DNA of 25,186 nt from a virus. A model generated the notes under the pieces. The model did not search any database, was not told the origin of the DNA, and saw nothing but the letters and a program-made list of their open reading frames with translations. Location: IMG/VR virus record IMGVR_UViG_3300048508_000206, positions 1 to 25,186 of that record. One strand, 5' to 3'. Shown here piece after piece: positions 6,605 through 14,155 of the stretch. Numbering within the stretch: position 1 is the first letter of the stretch; each line of letters begins with the position of its first letter. A program made the translations under genes and the position numbers.

Positions 6605-6621
6605 TAAATTTTTGATATAAT
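6593..6621 (+). promoter_or_regulatory. Sigma70-type promoter before tRNA-Pro
   Basis: TTGACC (6593-6598), 17-nt spacer, TATAAT (6616-6621), 12 nt before tRNA-Pro. The -35 box is inside the last codons of the oxygenase gene. Confidence 0.65.
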
Positions 6622-6633
6622 ATAATTGATCTG

Positions 6634-6707
6634 CGGGGTGTAGCTCAGCTTGGTAGAGCACGCGCTTTGGGAGCGTGAGGCCGCAGGTTCAAATCCTGTC
6701 ACCCCGA
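6634..6707 (+). tRNA. tRNA-Pro (UGG)
   Basis: Acceptor CGGGGTG/CACCCCG, D stem GCTC/GAGC, anticodon stem CGCGC/GCGTG with loop TTTGGGA (TGG at 6668-6670), T stem GCAGG/CCTGT, loop TTCAAAT. Discriminator A. Confidence 0.95.
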
Positions 6708-6722
6708 TTTTGCTAAGTAAAA

Positions 6723-7346
6723 ATGTACGTATCTGCATATACTCCTCCCGAACCAATTGATCAAGAATCACATAGAGTTGCTGACTCACCAGTGATGTAT
6801 TACAGGGAAATAATCCCTGCAAAGTTAGTTGACATTATGGTTGATGAACTTAAAGAAATGGAGGAATTTAGAGTTGATTTTGAGGATGCTGGTGTTGGTG
6901 GAGATAGAGATGATCGAAATGATCATGCAGTAAGAAATTCAAAAGTTCATTGGTGGCCAGAGCATCACTGGGTCTGTAGTATAATGTCGCATTATATTGG
7001 ACTTGCAAATAAACACTATTGGGAATATGACTGCAGTTTTATGGAGAGCATTCAGGTATCTGTATATGAAGCGGGTGGGCATTATGCTTGGCATAGTGAC
7101 TATGGTACATCTAGTGACACCAACTTTACTAGGAAACTTAGTGCAAGTCTTTTAGTTAGTGAACCAAGTGAATATATAGGAGGAGATTTGGAGTTTATTG
7201 ATTATCATGGTAATCTAGTTAAATCTCCTAAGGAGAAAGGATCTATTATTGTGTTTGACTCTAGAGCTCCTCATAGAGTTGCTCCTGTAACGCATGGTAG
7301 AAGAGTCTCTCTTGTTACGTGGATGTATGGACCTAAATTACGATGA
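6723..7346 (+). CDS. 2OG/Fe(II) oxygenase, PKHD/prolyl-hydroxylase type
   Basis: 207 residues. SVYEAGGHYAWHSDYG gives the HxD pair (H124, D126), YIGGDLEFID the core strand, FDSRAPHRVAPVTHGRR the distal histidine (H184) and the 2OG-binding arginine (R193/R194). This is a textbook P4H-like (PKHD) oxygenase core in a full-length soluble protein. Its stop overlaps the next start as ATGA, so it is probably translated together with the next oxygenase. Substrate unknown. Confidence 0.9.
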   Translation: MYVSAYTPPEPIDQESHRVADSPVMYYREIIPAKLVDIMVDELKEMEEFRVDFEDAGVGGDRDDRNDHAVRNSKVHWWPEHHWVCSIMSHYIGLANKHYWEYDCSFMESIQVSVYEAGGHYAWHSDYGTSSDTNFTRKLSASLLVSEPSEYIGGDLEFIDYHGNLVKSPKEKGSIIVFDSRAPHRVAPVTHGRRVSLVTWMYGPKLR

Positions 7347-7990
7347 TTAATACTCCCTGGCCAACTTTTTCTAATCCCCCATTTAAAAAAATAAAACTTG
7401 ATCCTGAGTTATTATTTGATATTCTTTTAGAATATAATAAATGTAGATTCAATGAAATTTGTGATCAATCTTACTACGAGACACAATATGATGCCTATGT
7501 TTGTGAGGGGTCTATTTCTGCATTAAACAACGATAATCCTTTTACGTTGTGTTCTTTTGTTCCTGAAGAAAAATTTGAGGAATGGAATAAGAATCTTCAA
7601 CCGATCGCTGAGGAATGGTGTGGAAAAGAACTAAGGTTCCAACAAGCTTTTGGAATTAGGTCATATCAAAAAGATTGTATGTTGTGTGTTCATAGAGATA
7701 ATATAGATACACATGTGATCAGTGCTATAGTTTTTATTGATGAGTATCCTGATTGTAAATGGCCATTAGATTTTGTAGATCACGACGGTAAACATCATCA
7801 GGTCACCTTTGAGAAGGGGGACATGTTACTATATGAAAGTTTGTGTGCTCATGCTAGGGTAACACCATTTCCAGGTGAATTTTATAGGAACATGTATTTT
7901 CATTGGAGTCCTTCTGATTGGGAGTATAGAGAATATAAAGATAATAAAGTTCGTTACAGAAGTATTCAAGAGGTTCAAGATGAGTATTGA
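7343..7990 (+). CDS. 2OG/Fe(II) oxygenase, P4H-like
   Basis: 215 residues. IRSYQKDCMLCVHRDN holds H117 and D119; FEKGDMLLYESLCAHAR the distal histidine (H170); FYRNMYFHW the 2OG arginine (R182). The order and spacing match the double-stranded beta-helix of P4H-type oxygenases, although the HxD environment is unusual (VHRDN). Starts inside the stop of the preceding oxygenase and overlaps the following Phd-like gene by 11 nt. Confidence 0.8.
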   Translation: MINTPWPTFSNPPFKKIKLDPELLFDILLEYNKCRFNEICDQSYYETQYDAYVCEGSISALNNDNPFTLCSFVPEEKFEEWNKNLQPIAEEWCGKELRFQQAFGIRSYQKDCMLCVHRDNIDTHVISAIVFIDEYPDCKWPLDFVDHDGKHHQVTFEKGDMLLYESLCAHARVTPFPGEFYRNMYFHWSPSDWEYREYKDNKVRYRSIQEVQDEY

Positions 7991-8156
7991 AGTTTACACG
8001 GTTCAAGAATTTCAAGATCGATGGGATGAGATGATTGAAAGGGTAGAGAACGGTGAGCATATTGGAATAATTAATGAAGATGGAAATGCTGCAGTGATGA
8101 TGCCAGCAAAAGATGATATAATACGGATACACACGGATCATGATGATGCATCCTGA
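7980..8156 (+). CDS. Phd/YefM-like antitoxin
   Basis: 58 residues starting MSIEVYTVQEFQDRWDE. The pattern (tV-x-E-F-x-x-R-W-x-x-x-I-x-R-V-E-N-G-E-x-I-x-I-I-N-E-D-G) fits the N-terminal domain of Phd/YefM antitoxins, which bind DNA as dimers. The inner ATG at 7980 was chosen over 7875 because the longer form adds an unrelated hydrophobic segment antiparallel in logic to the fold and overlaps the oxygenase by 116 nt. No Doc- or YoeB-like toxin gene is adjacent, so it is an orphan. tRNA-Ile begins directly after its stop. Confidence 0.65.
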   Translation: MSIEVYTVQEFQDRWDEMIERVENGEHIGIINEDGNAAVMMPAKDDIIRIHTDHDDAS

Positions 8157-8228
8157 GGGACTGTCGCCTAACGGTTAAGGCCCACTGCTTATAACGGTGT
8201 GACCTGGGTTCAACTCCCAGCAGTCCTA
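8157..8228 (+). tRNA. tRNA-Ile (UAU)
   Basis: Acceptor GGGACTG/CAGTCCT (G-T first pair), D stem GCCT/AGGC, anticodon stem CACTG/CGGTG with loop CTTATAA (TAT at 8190-8192), short variable loop, T stem CTGGG/CCCAG. It would read AUA directly without lysidine modification. Abuts the preceding stop codon. Confidence 0.88.
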
Positions 8229-8231
8229 TTT

Positions 8232-8304
8232 GCTTCCTTAGCAATCTGGTGAATGCAGCAAACTCATAATTTGCCTAAGGTGAGTTCGATCCTCACAGGA
8301 AGCA
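8232..8304 (+). tRNA. tRNA with CAU anticodon (tRNA-Met, elongator type)
   Basis: Acceptor GCTTCCT/AGGAAGC, anticodon stem GCAAA/TTTGC with loop CTCATAA (CAT at 8265-8267), T stem GTGAG/CTCAC, loop TTCGATC, discriminator A. The first acceptor pair is G-C, so it is not an initiator. With CAT it is either elongator Met or a lysidine-modified Ile tRNA; the presence of a separate Ile(UAU) next door favours Met. Confidence 0.88.
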
Positions 8305-8305
8305 C

Positions 8306-8334
8306 TTGACGAATCTTCGTCAGTCCATTAAAAT
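8306..8334 (+). promoter_or_regulatory. Sigma70-type promoter with overlapping inverted repeat
   Basis: TTGACG (8306-8311), 17-nt spacer, TAAAAT (8329-8334). A perfect 7-bp inverted repeat TGACGAA/TTCGTCA (8307-8322) covers the -35 box and could be an operator or, in RNA, the hairpin end of the tRNA transcript. It precedes the gene at 8358. Confidence 0.5.
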
Positions 8335-8357
8335 TAAATTGTCAACACTACAGACAA

Positions 8358-8573
8358 ATGACTATCACTGCAAAGTTTAAAAAGGACATCAGTATTCTTC
8401 GTGCTGCTGCCGCTGGTGAAATTTTCCTTGATGTGAAGAACCCAAAACTTTTTAAAAAAGTTCGTCGCTATTATGAGAATACTGGAATTGTATTCTCTGG
8501 AGAACCTCTTGATGATTATGATATTTTGATGGAGTCACTTTCTGTTGACCTTGAATCTGTTGAAGTTGCTTAA
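8358..8573 (+). CDS. Small hypothetical protein, 71 aa
   Basis: Starts MTITAKFKKDISILRAAAAG and ends in an acidic stretch (DILMESLSVDLESVEV). Soluble, no cysteines, no membrane segment. It has its own promoter-like sequence 24 nt upstream and is followed after 2 nt by an oxygenase gene. Looks like a conserved small phage protein but I cannot name it. Confidence 0.7.
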   Translation: MTITAKFKKDISILRAAAAGEIFLDVKNPKLFKKVRRYYENTGIVFSGEPLDDYDILMESLSVDLESVEVA

Positions 8574-8575
8574 CA

Positions 8576-9190
8576 ATGTCGAATAATCAAAATTTAGAAG
8601 ATATTGCGTCAAAAGAATATCTGCATCAAGACTTTATTATGGTCTGGGATGATATTATACCGAGTGATTTTTGTGATTGGTTGGTAACTTATTTAAACAA
8701 TAGTAATTATCTTCATCCTCGTAGTAATAATTATCTGTCTGATAAACAAGTTGAGATGCATAACTTTTCTCCTGGAGAAGCAGATTACTTGCAGATGTTG
8801 GTAAATGGATGTGCCTTAGAGTATGTTAACAAATATCCATATCTTAAAGCATTCCCTTACACCAGTAGTTGTGTTTTGCTTCAGCAAACTAATCCTAAAG
8901 AGGGGTATCATGCATTTCATGCAGAAGATTCTACCTGGAACAATCAGTTGAGAACTCTTGCATGGATGGTTTATCTTAATGATGTTGATGATGGAGGAGA
9001 AACTGAATATCTATATCAACAACTTAAAATTAAACCTAAGCAGGGGCGAGTGGTTATTTGGCCAGGATCATTTACTCATATTCATAGGGGTAATCCACCG
9101 ATGAGTGAGAAGTTTATTGCTACTGGTTGGTATGCTGGATGTACAGGTCATGAACAAAGACTCTTCTCCCCTCTCGATTCCTCATCTTGA
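8576..9190 (+). CDS. 2OG/Fe(II) oxygenase, P4H-like with HxE variant
   Basis: 204 residues. GYHAFHAEDST provides the iron site with H115 and E117 (HxE in place of HxD), DDGGETEYLY the core turn, and WPGSFTHIHRGNPP the distal histidine (H168 or H170). The residue expected to bind 2-oxoglutarate appears to be K179 (SEKFIATGWY) rather than Arg. These substitutions keep the fold but may alter activity. Overlaps the downstream radical SAM gene by 41 nt, so the two are probably coupled. Confidence 0.8.
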   Translation: MSNNQNLEDIASKEYLHQDFIMVWDDIIPSDFCDWLVTYLNNSNYLHPRSNNYLSDKQVEMHNFSPGEADYLQMLVNGCALEYVNKYPYLKAFPYTSSCVLLQQTNPKEGYHAFHAEDSTWNNQLRTLAWMVYLNDVDDGGETEYLYQQLKIKPKQGRVVIWPGSFTHIHRGNPPMSEKFIATGWYAGCTGHEQRLFSPLDSSS

Positions 9191-10001
9191 GTGGCATGTA
9201 ACACATTCTTGTAATTTCACATGTCAAGGTTGTGGGCATTACACTAATGATGGGTATAGAGAAAATATTACATTACAAACTCTCAGGGAATGGTATCTCT
9301 TATGGAATAAGAGAATTAGACCTCGGGAGTTATCTATGTTAGGTGGAGAACCATTCTTGAATAAAGAGATCGTTGATATAATCTATATGACAAAAGAAGT
9401 TTGGGATGTTGGAGAAGATCAAGAACTTGAATTGGTATCTAACGGACTTCTTTTTGATAAAGTATCTGGAATTGATAAGGCGTTAATAGAAACTAATTGT
9501 ATTCTTACAATTACAAAACACTCTCTTGATCAAGATTACATTAAATTATTTGATAATGCAATACATAGAATAAAAAAATCTGGTGTAAATTATAGAATAC
9601 ATGATGCAACCGATTATTGGTTGAGGTCCTATAATGGATACGGGTCTTCAATGGAACCAATAACTAGTAACGACTATAGAGAGTCTTGGGATAATTGTCC
9701 TGTAGGGCAAGAGAATTTTATTTTACAAGACTCTAAAATATATAAGTGTGCTCCTTTGGCATATTTACCCCTACAGAAAAAAAAGTATGGTAATATTTTA
9801 TCTTCAAAGTGGGATCCATATTTAAAGTATGTTCCATTAGATTCTTCTTCATCTGACTTAGAAGTCTTTGAGTTTTTTATTAGGACTGCAGAATCTGTAT
9901 GCTCTATGTGTCCTTCTTCAAAACATTTATTTAAGAAAGAAACACCATTACATTCTCCTAACTATGTCAAAAAATTGTACGAAAAAAACTTTAAGAGTTG
10001 A
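9150..10001 (+). CDS. Radical SAM enzyme
   Basis: 283 residues starting MNKDSSPLSIPHLEWHV. CNFTCQGC at 21-28 is the CxxxCxxC motif that binds the 4Fe-4S cluster and SAM, and LGGEPFL at 64-70 is the GGE motif. Further cysteines (C183, C200, C241, C244) in the C-terminal part suggest an auxiliary cluster as in SPASM/Twitch enzymes. The internal ATG at 9150 was chosen because the earlier one (9105) adds an out-of-place hydrophobic stretch. It overlaps genes on both sides (41 and 38 nt). The substrate is unknown; position between oxygenases suggests a shared modification pathway. Confidence 0.85.
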   Translation: MNKDSSPLSIPHLEWHVTHSCNFTCQGCGHYTNDGYRENITLQTLREWYLLWNKRIRPRELSMLGGEPFLNKEIVDIIYMTKEVWDVGEDQELELVSNGLLFDKVSGIDKALIETNCILTITKHSLDQDYIKLFDNAIHRIKKSGVNYRIHDATDYWLRSYNGYGSSMEPITSNDYRESWDNCPVGQENFILQDSKIYKCAPLAYLPLQKKKYGNILSSKWDPYLKYVPLDSSSSDLEVFEFFIRTAESVCSMCPSSKHLFKKETPLHSPNYVKKLYEKNFKS

Positions 10002-10683
10002 TACTTTTGATGACTTCTTAGATGAAGATCTTAGAGAGTCTTTACATGCGAGTTCTTTAAAGCATTACGAACATAATCTTTATACTACGGACTGTATAGA
10101 TATAACCAAATCTATAATTGATTGTCATGGGTTAGCACTTTCGACTACAGCATACTTTCCGTATGATGATAATTGTTGGAATATCTTTTGTCTTTCTATA
10201 AAGGAGAAAGTTCAAACTTATGTTTTAGAGGAGTTTGGATATAGTTCTGATTATATTATTCCATTTTCTTGCTGGGGAGAGAGAGTTGATAGTCCCCAAT
10301 CTTATATAAAAAATGATGATATTAGAAATGGGATAATTGAAGACAGTATTAAAGAACATGTCATCTTAACGGCAGGGGATACTCCAGCAAAAGCGATTGA
10401 TTATTATCAAAATAAACATATTATTCGTTGTGTGTATAATATAATATCACCAGAGAATGATAATTTATATGCACTTAAAATTCTATACTCTAACGGTAAA
10501 TCTGCCCCATCAATTATCAAGGTCTTATCCAAACCAAATAGGTTGACAATTTTTGATGGACATTCTTTTGATCATCAATTGTGCTATCCAATAAAAGAAC
10601 TGCATAAAATTCCTAAGTATAATATAATTTTTGATTGGTATATCAATGATCCGTTTGATGTTCCTGATTGGATTCTTCCGTAA
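9964..10683 (+). CDS. Uncharacterised protein, possibly a degenerate 2OG oxygenase
   Basis: 239 residues from the ATG at 9964 (MSKNCTKKTLRVD); earlier in-frame starts would run deep into the radical SAM gene. The end (RLTIFDGHSFDHQLCYPIK, then a strand IIFDWY) has the shape of the distal-histidine strand of 2OG oxygenases. No convincing HxD pair is seen upstream and the usual Arg seems to be Lys. It overlaps the radical SAM gene by 38 nt and the convergent minus-strand oxygenase by 41 nt. Oxygenase ancestry is only a suggestion. Confidence 0.6.
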   Translation: MSKNCTKKTLRVDTFDDFLDEDLRESLHASSLKHYEHNLYTTDCIDITKSIIDCHGLALSTTAYFPYDDNCWNIFCLSIKEKVQTYVLEEFGYSSDYIIPFSCWGERVDSPQSYIKNDDIRNGIIEDSIKEHVILTAGDTPAKAIDYYQNKHIIRCVYNIISPENDNLYALKILYSNGKSAPSIIKVLSKPNRLTIFDGHSFDHQLCYPIKELHKIPKYNIIFDWYINDPFDVPDWILP

Positions 10684-11365
10684 AGCTACAGTCCATAACA
10701 ATTGATATTCTTGGACTTAATGCCAAATCTTCAAACTTTGGATAAACTGCTGTATGATATAGTCGGGGATTGAATATGAGTAAACTATTTTCTTCCCCAT
10801 CATTTTTGAACATTTTGGTATCGCTTAGTTTTACTATTGTTCCATATTTTGGATCTGGATTTTTTGCATAATATATTAATCCAATATCATTTGTTTCGTG
10901 AGAGTGCATGTTTCCAAATGTATTGTTCTGTGACAATCTTCTTTTTATTTCTTCTCGCGTATGTTTGTCATAGACTTCTTTTTTTAAGTGTTCTGTCCAT
11001 TCTGAAGATTTAGTTTGTACTGATGTGTAACCTGGAGTTTGTATTGAATTGTCTGCAACTCTAGTCATCCATGATTGGTCTACCTTTAATTTAGATATGT
11101 CCTTTTTTGTGACACTACAATATTTTAAAATATGTTTTTTTAATTCGGTATAGAATGATGTCCAAAAGGGATGGTCCTCTAATAGTTTGTAGCATTCTAT
11201 TGATGCTTCTGGTGGATATGTCTCTTCGTTGAATGGTTTCCTATTATTGTCTATCCAGTTACAGGACTCTTTTACTATATCATCTAGAAGATGTTCTGGA
11301 AAAACATTTGATGCTTTATAAAAATAGTTATCACCATGTCTTTTCACACTAATTGTTTTTGACAT
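10643..11365 (-). CDS. 2OG/Fe(II) oxygenase-like protein (minus strand)
   Basis: 240 residues. GNMHSHETNDIGLIYYAKNP (H154, H156) followed by LLIFNPRLYHTAVYP (H204) and LSPRISIVMD (R219) follows the pattern of the putative 2OG-Fe(II) oxygenase family with an HxH start (Pfam 2OG-FeII_Oxy_5). The N-terminal 120 residues are helical and not recognised. It converges with the preceding + strand gene and its 3' end overlaps it by 41 nt. A T4-late-like AAATAAATA on the minus strand lies upstream of its start, near 11395-11387. Confidence 0.7.
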   Translation of the reverse strand: MSKTISVKRHGDNYFYKASNVFPEHLLDDIVKESCNWIDNNRKPFNEETYPPEASIECYKLLEDHPFWTSFYTELKKHILKYCSVTKKDISKLKVDQSWMTRVADNSIQTPGYTSVQTKSSEWTEHLKKEVYDKHTREEIKRRLSQNNTFGNMHSHETNDIGLIYYAKNPDPKYGTIVKLSDTKMFKNDGEENSLLIFNPRLYHTAVYPKFEDLALSPRISIVMDCSFTEESNQEHQTDH

Positions 11366-11405
11366 AACATAGAATCAATCGTATAGTATTTATTTGGATT
11401 TGTGG

Positions 11406-11411
11406 TATAAT
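11406..11411 (+). promoter_or_regulatory. Consensus -10 box upstream of the glycan operon
   Basis: TATAAT lies 21 nt before the gmd start codon in the divergent gap 11366-11432. No good -35 hexamer is found at 16-18 nt upstream, so activation by a phage or host factor is possible. Confidence 0.4.
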
Positions 11412-11432
11412 CTAATTATAGGTATCTAAATT

Positions 11433-12440
11433 ATGAAGACAGCACTTATTACTGGCATTACTGGGCAGGATGGTTCCTATCTTGCAGAGTTGCTTATCGA
11501 GAAGGGATATATGGTTCATGGGATTGTTCGACGAGCATCCCTTATTAATACCCATCGCATTGATCACATTTTTGATCACCCTCAGATGAAACTTCACTAT
11601 GGTGATCTTACTGATGCTGGTAATTTGATTCATGTAATTCAGAAGTCTCAACCAGATGAGATTTATAATTTGGGTGCTCAGAGTCATGTTAAAGTATCTT
11701 TTGAGATGCCTGAGTATACTGGTAATGTTGATGGACTAGGAACTCTGCGTATTCTTGAGGCAGTTCGTATTCTGGGGATGGAAGATAAAGTTCGTATCTA
11801 TCAGGCGTCTACAAGTGAATTGTATGGTGAGGTTCAGGAGGTTCCTCAAACGGAAACTACACCATTTTATCCAAGATCTCCTTATGGAGTAGCAAAGTTG
11901 TATGGATATTGGATTATTAAAAACTATCGTGAATCATATGGAATGTATGCATGTAGTGGTATCCTATTCAATCATGAATCTCCTCGTAGAGGAGAGACCT
12001 TTGTGACTAGGAAGATTACTATGGGATTATCTAAGATTAGTTGTGGACTTCAGGATGTTCTTCTTCTTGGAAATTTAAATGCAAAACGTGATTGGGGTCA
12101 TGCAAAAGATTATGTTGAAGCAATGTGGTTGATGCTTCAACAGGATTCGCCAGAAGATTATGTTATTGCAACGGGCAATCAATACTCTGTTCGAGAGTTT
12201 GTTGAAAAGTCTGCTAATTATTTTGGTATGAATATTGTATGGCAAGGTGAGGGTCAAGATGAAGTTGGGATTGATAAAAATACTGGAAGAGAGGTTATTA
12301 AAGTTGACCATAAATACTTTCGCCCAGCAGAAGTTGAGTCTCTTTTAGGGGATGCAACAAAAGCAAAAGAGCAACTTGGTTGGGAACCAAAAATTTCGTT
12401 TGATGAGTTAGTTGAGGACATGTGTATCTATGGACAGTGA
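11433..12440 (+). CDS. gmd: GDP-mannose 4,6-dehydratase
   Basis: 335 residues, near the usual family length. The N-terminus shows the Rossmann motif [14 protein letters not shown], then RRAS (nucleotide site), STSELYGE with the catalytic Ser/Thr-Glu, and YGVAK, the Tyr-x-x-x-Lys pair of short-chain dehydrogenases. It converts GDP-D-mannose to GDP-4-keto-6-deoxy-mannose in the cytoplasm. First gene of the glycan operon; the next gene, which takes its product, overlaps it by 11 nt. Confidence 0.97.
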   Translation: MKTALITGITGQDGSYLAELLIEKGYMVHGIVRRASLINTHRIDHIFDHPQMKLHYGDLTDAGNLIHVIQKSQPDEIYNLGAQSHVKVSFEMPEYTGNVDGLGTLRILEAVRILGMEDKVRIYQASTSELYGEVQEVPQTETTPFYPRSPYGVAKLYGYWIIKNYRESYGMYACSGILFNHESPRRGETFVTRKITMGLSKISCGLQDVLLLGNLNAKRDWGHAKDYVEAMWLMLQQDSPEDYVIATGNQYSVREFVEKSANYFGMNIVWQGEGQDEVGIDKNTGREVIKVDHKYFRPAEVESLLGDATKAKEQLGWEPKISFDELVEDMCIYGQ

Positions 12441-13365
12441 TTCTAGAATTTTGGTTGCTGGTGCCAACGGTTTAGTTGGATCAGCAATAGTGAGGTGTCT
12501 GAAGGATAAAGGGCACTCATTTGTTATTGAAGCAACTCGTAGACAAGTTGATTTTACAGATCAAGTTCAAACTGAATCGTATTTTGGTTCTGTAAGACCT
12601 GAATATGTTTTTGTTGCAGCTGCCAAAGTTGGTGGCATTATGGCAAACAAAACATTACCAGCAGATTTTATTTACAAGAACTTGATGATTCAAACCAACA
12701 TCATCAATTGTGCTCATGGATATGGAACTAAAAAATTAGTATTCCTTGGGTCTTCTTGCATTTATCCAAAGCACGCTAACATTCCTATTACGGAAGATCA
12801 GTTGATGACTGGTCCATTAGAACCCACTAATGATGCGTATGCCGTTGCAAAGATTGCTGGCATCAAGATGTGTCAAGCATATCGTCATCAACATGGGTTT
12901 GATGCTATCTCTCTTCAACCAACTAATCTGTATGGTGTTGGAGATAACTTTGATCCTCTGTCGAGTCATGTTATTCCTGGAATTATGCGTAGGATGCATG
13001 AAGCAAAACTAAATGGTGATGAACAGTTCTGGTGTTGGGGTGATGGATCTCCTTTGAGAGAGTTCCTTTACATTGATGATATGGCAGAAGCGTGCTATGC
13101 TTGTATGCAGAATTATAGTGATTCTGAAATCATTAACATTGGCACTGGATATGACATCTCAATTAAAGAGTTGACACAAGTTATTGCTGAGGTTATTGGA
13201 TATAGTGGTGAAATTTATTGGGATACTTCCAAACCAAATGGAACCCCTAGGAAGGTTATGAATGTAGATAAACTACTTGATCTTGGGTGGAAACCTAAAG
13301 TTGATATTGTAGAGGGATTGACTAAAACTTACGAATGGTTTAAAGAGAATTATGATCGGATTTAA
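12430..13365 (+). CDS. fcl: GDP-L-fucose synthase
   Basis: 311 residues. [10 protein letters not shown] at 11-20 is the NADP-binding loop, AAAKVGGI and SSCIYP (108-113) are typical of WcaG/Fcl, and YAVAK (137-141) contains the catalytic Tyr and Lys. It epimerises and reduces the Gmd product to GDP-L-fucose. The ATG at 12430 was taken because the family starts just before the Rossmann strand. Overlaps gmd by 11 nt and the fucosyltransferase by 14 nt. Confidence 0.96.
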   Translation: MDSDSRILVAGANGLVGSAIVRCLKDKGHSFVIEATRRQVDFTDQVQTESYFGSVRPEYVFVAAAKVGGIMANKTLPADFIYKNLMIQTNIINCAHGYGTKKLVFLGSSCIYPKHANIPITEDQLMTGPLEPTNDAYAVAKIAGIKMCQAYRHQHGFDAISLQPTNLYGVGDNFDPLSSHVIPGIMRRMHEAKLNGDEQFWCWGDGSPLREFLYIDDMAEACYACMQNYSDSEIINIGTGYDISIKELTQVIAEVIGYSGEIYWDTSKPNGTPRKVMNVDKLLDLGWKPKVDIVEGLTKTYEWFKENYDRI

Positions 13366-14155
13366 TGCGTTAGGGCAACTAGGTAGACTTGGCAATCAAA
13401 TGTTTCAGTATGCATCTCTTCGTGGGATTGCTGCTAAAAATGGACATGTTTGGATGATGCCTCCTCCAGCAGAATCTTACGACAAACTGGATGAATGGAA
13501 AGATCACCAACTCTTCTATCCTTTTAATATGAGCACAGTTCAAAATTTAAATGTTCAATATACTGATGGTGAAAGACCAGTTGTAAATGAAAAGACTTTT
13601 GGATTTGATGATGATCTCTATAACAACTGCCCCAAGTGGGTAGACGTTAGGGGGTACTTGCAATCTGAAAAGTACTTTAAAGATATTGAAGATACTATTC
13701 GTGAAGATTTTACCTTCAAACCTCAGTTCCTTAGACCTAGTAGGTCTATGATCAATTCCTTTGAGAATCCAGTTTCTTTACACATTAGAAGAACAGATTA
13801 TTTAACATTGTCACACAATCATAATAATCTTGGTCTTGATTATTATGAGGAAGCATTGACTCATTTTGATGGGGATAGAAATGTTGTTGTCTTTAGTGAT
13901 GATCCAGACTGGTGTAAAGAGCAGAGTCTGTTTGACGACGATCGATTCTTAGTTGCTGAAGGTAATATAAATTATGTTGATATGTGTTTAATGAGTCTTT
14001 GTAACGCACATATTATTGCAAACTCATCATTCTCTTGGTGGGGTGCATGGTTAGCGAAGAGCGAAAAGGTTATCGCTCCTAGCAAATGGTTTGGTCCAGA
14101 TAATAAGCATCTGGATACAACTGATCTTTATTGTGAAGGATGGATTATTATCTGA
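13352..14155 (+). CDS. GT11 alpha-1,2-fucosyltransferase
   Basis: 267 residues with the three hallmark GT11 blocks: GRLGNQMFQYA at 11-21, HIRRTDY at 144-150 (the HxRRxD donor-binding motif) and NSSFSWWGAWL at about 224-234. The enzyme transfers L-fucose from GDP-fucose, made by the two preceding genes, to a galactose-like acceptor. No signal peptide or membrane span, so cytoplasmic. Overlaps fcl by 14 nt and shares one base with the GT6 gene. Confidence 0.93.
   Translation: MIGFNALGQLGRLGNQMFQYASLRGIAAKNGHVWMMPPPAESYDKLDEWKDHQLFYPFNMSTVQNLNVQYTDGERPVVNEKTFGFDDDLYNNCPKWVDVRGYLQSEKYFKDIEDTIREDFTFKPQFLRPSRSMINSFENPVSLHIRRTDYLTLSHNHNNLGLDYYEEALTHFDGDRNVVVFSDDPDWCKEQSLFDDDRFLVAEGNINYVDMCLMSLCNAHIIANSSFSWWGAWLAKSEKVIAPSKWFGPDNKHLDTTDLYCEGWIII

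Noticed and set aside
6598-6822. Minus-strand frame of 74 codons
   Set aside because: It covers tRNA-Pro and gives the same kind of tRNA-derived artefact (GVTGFEPAASRSQSA).
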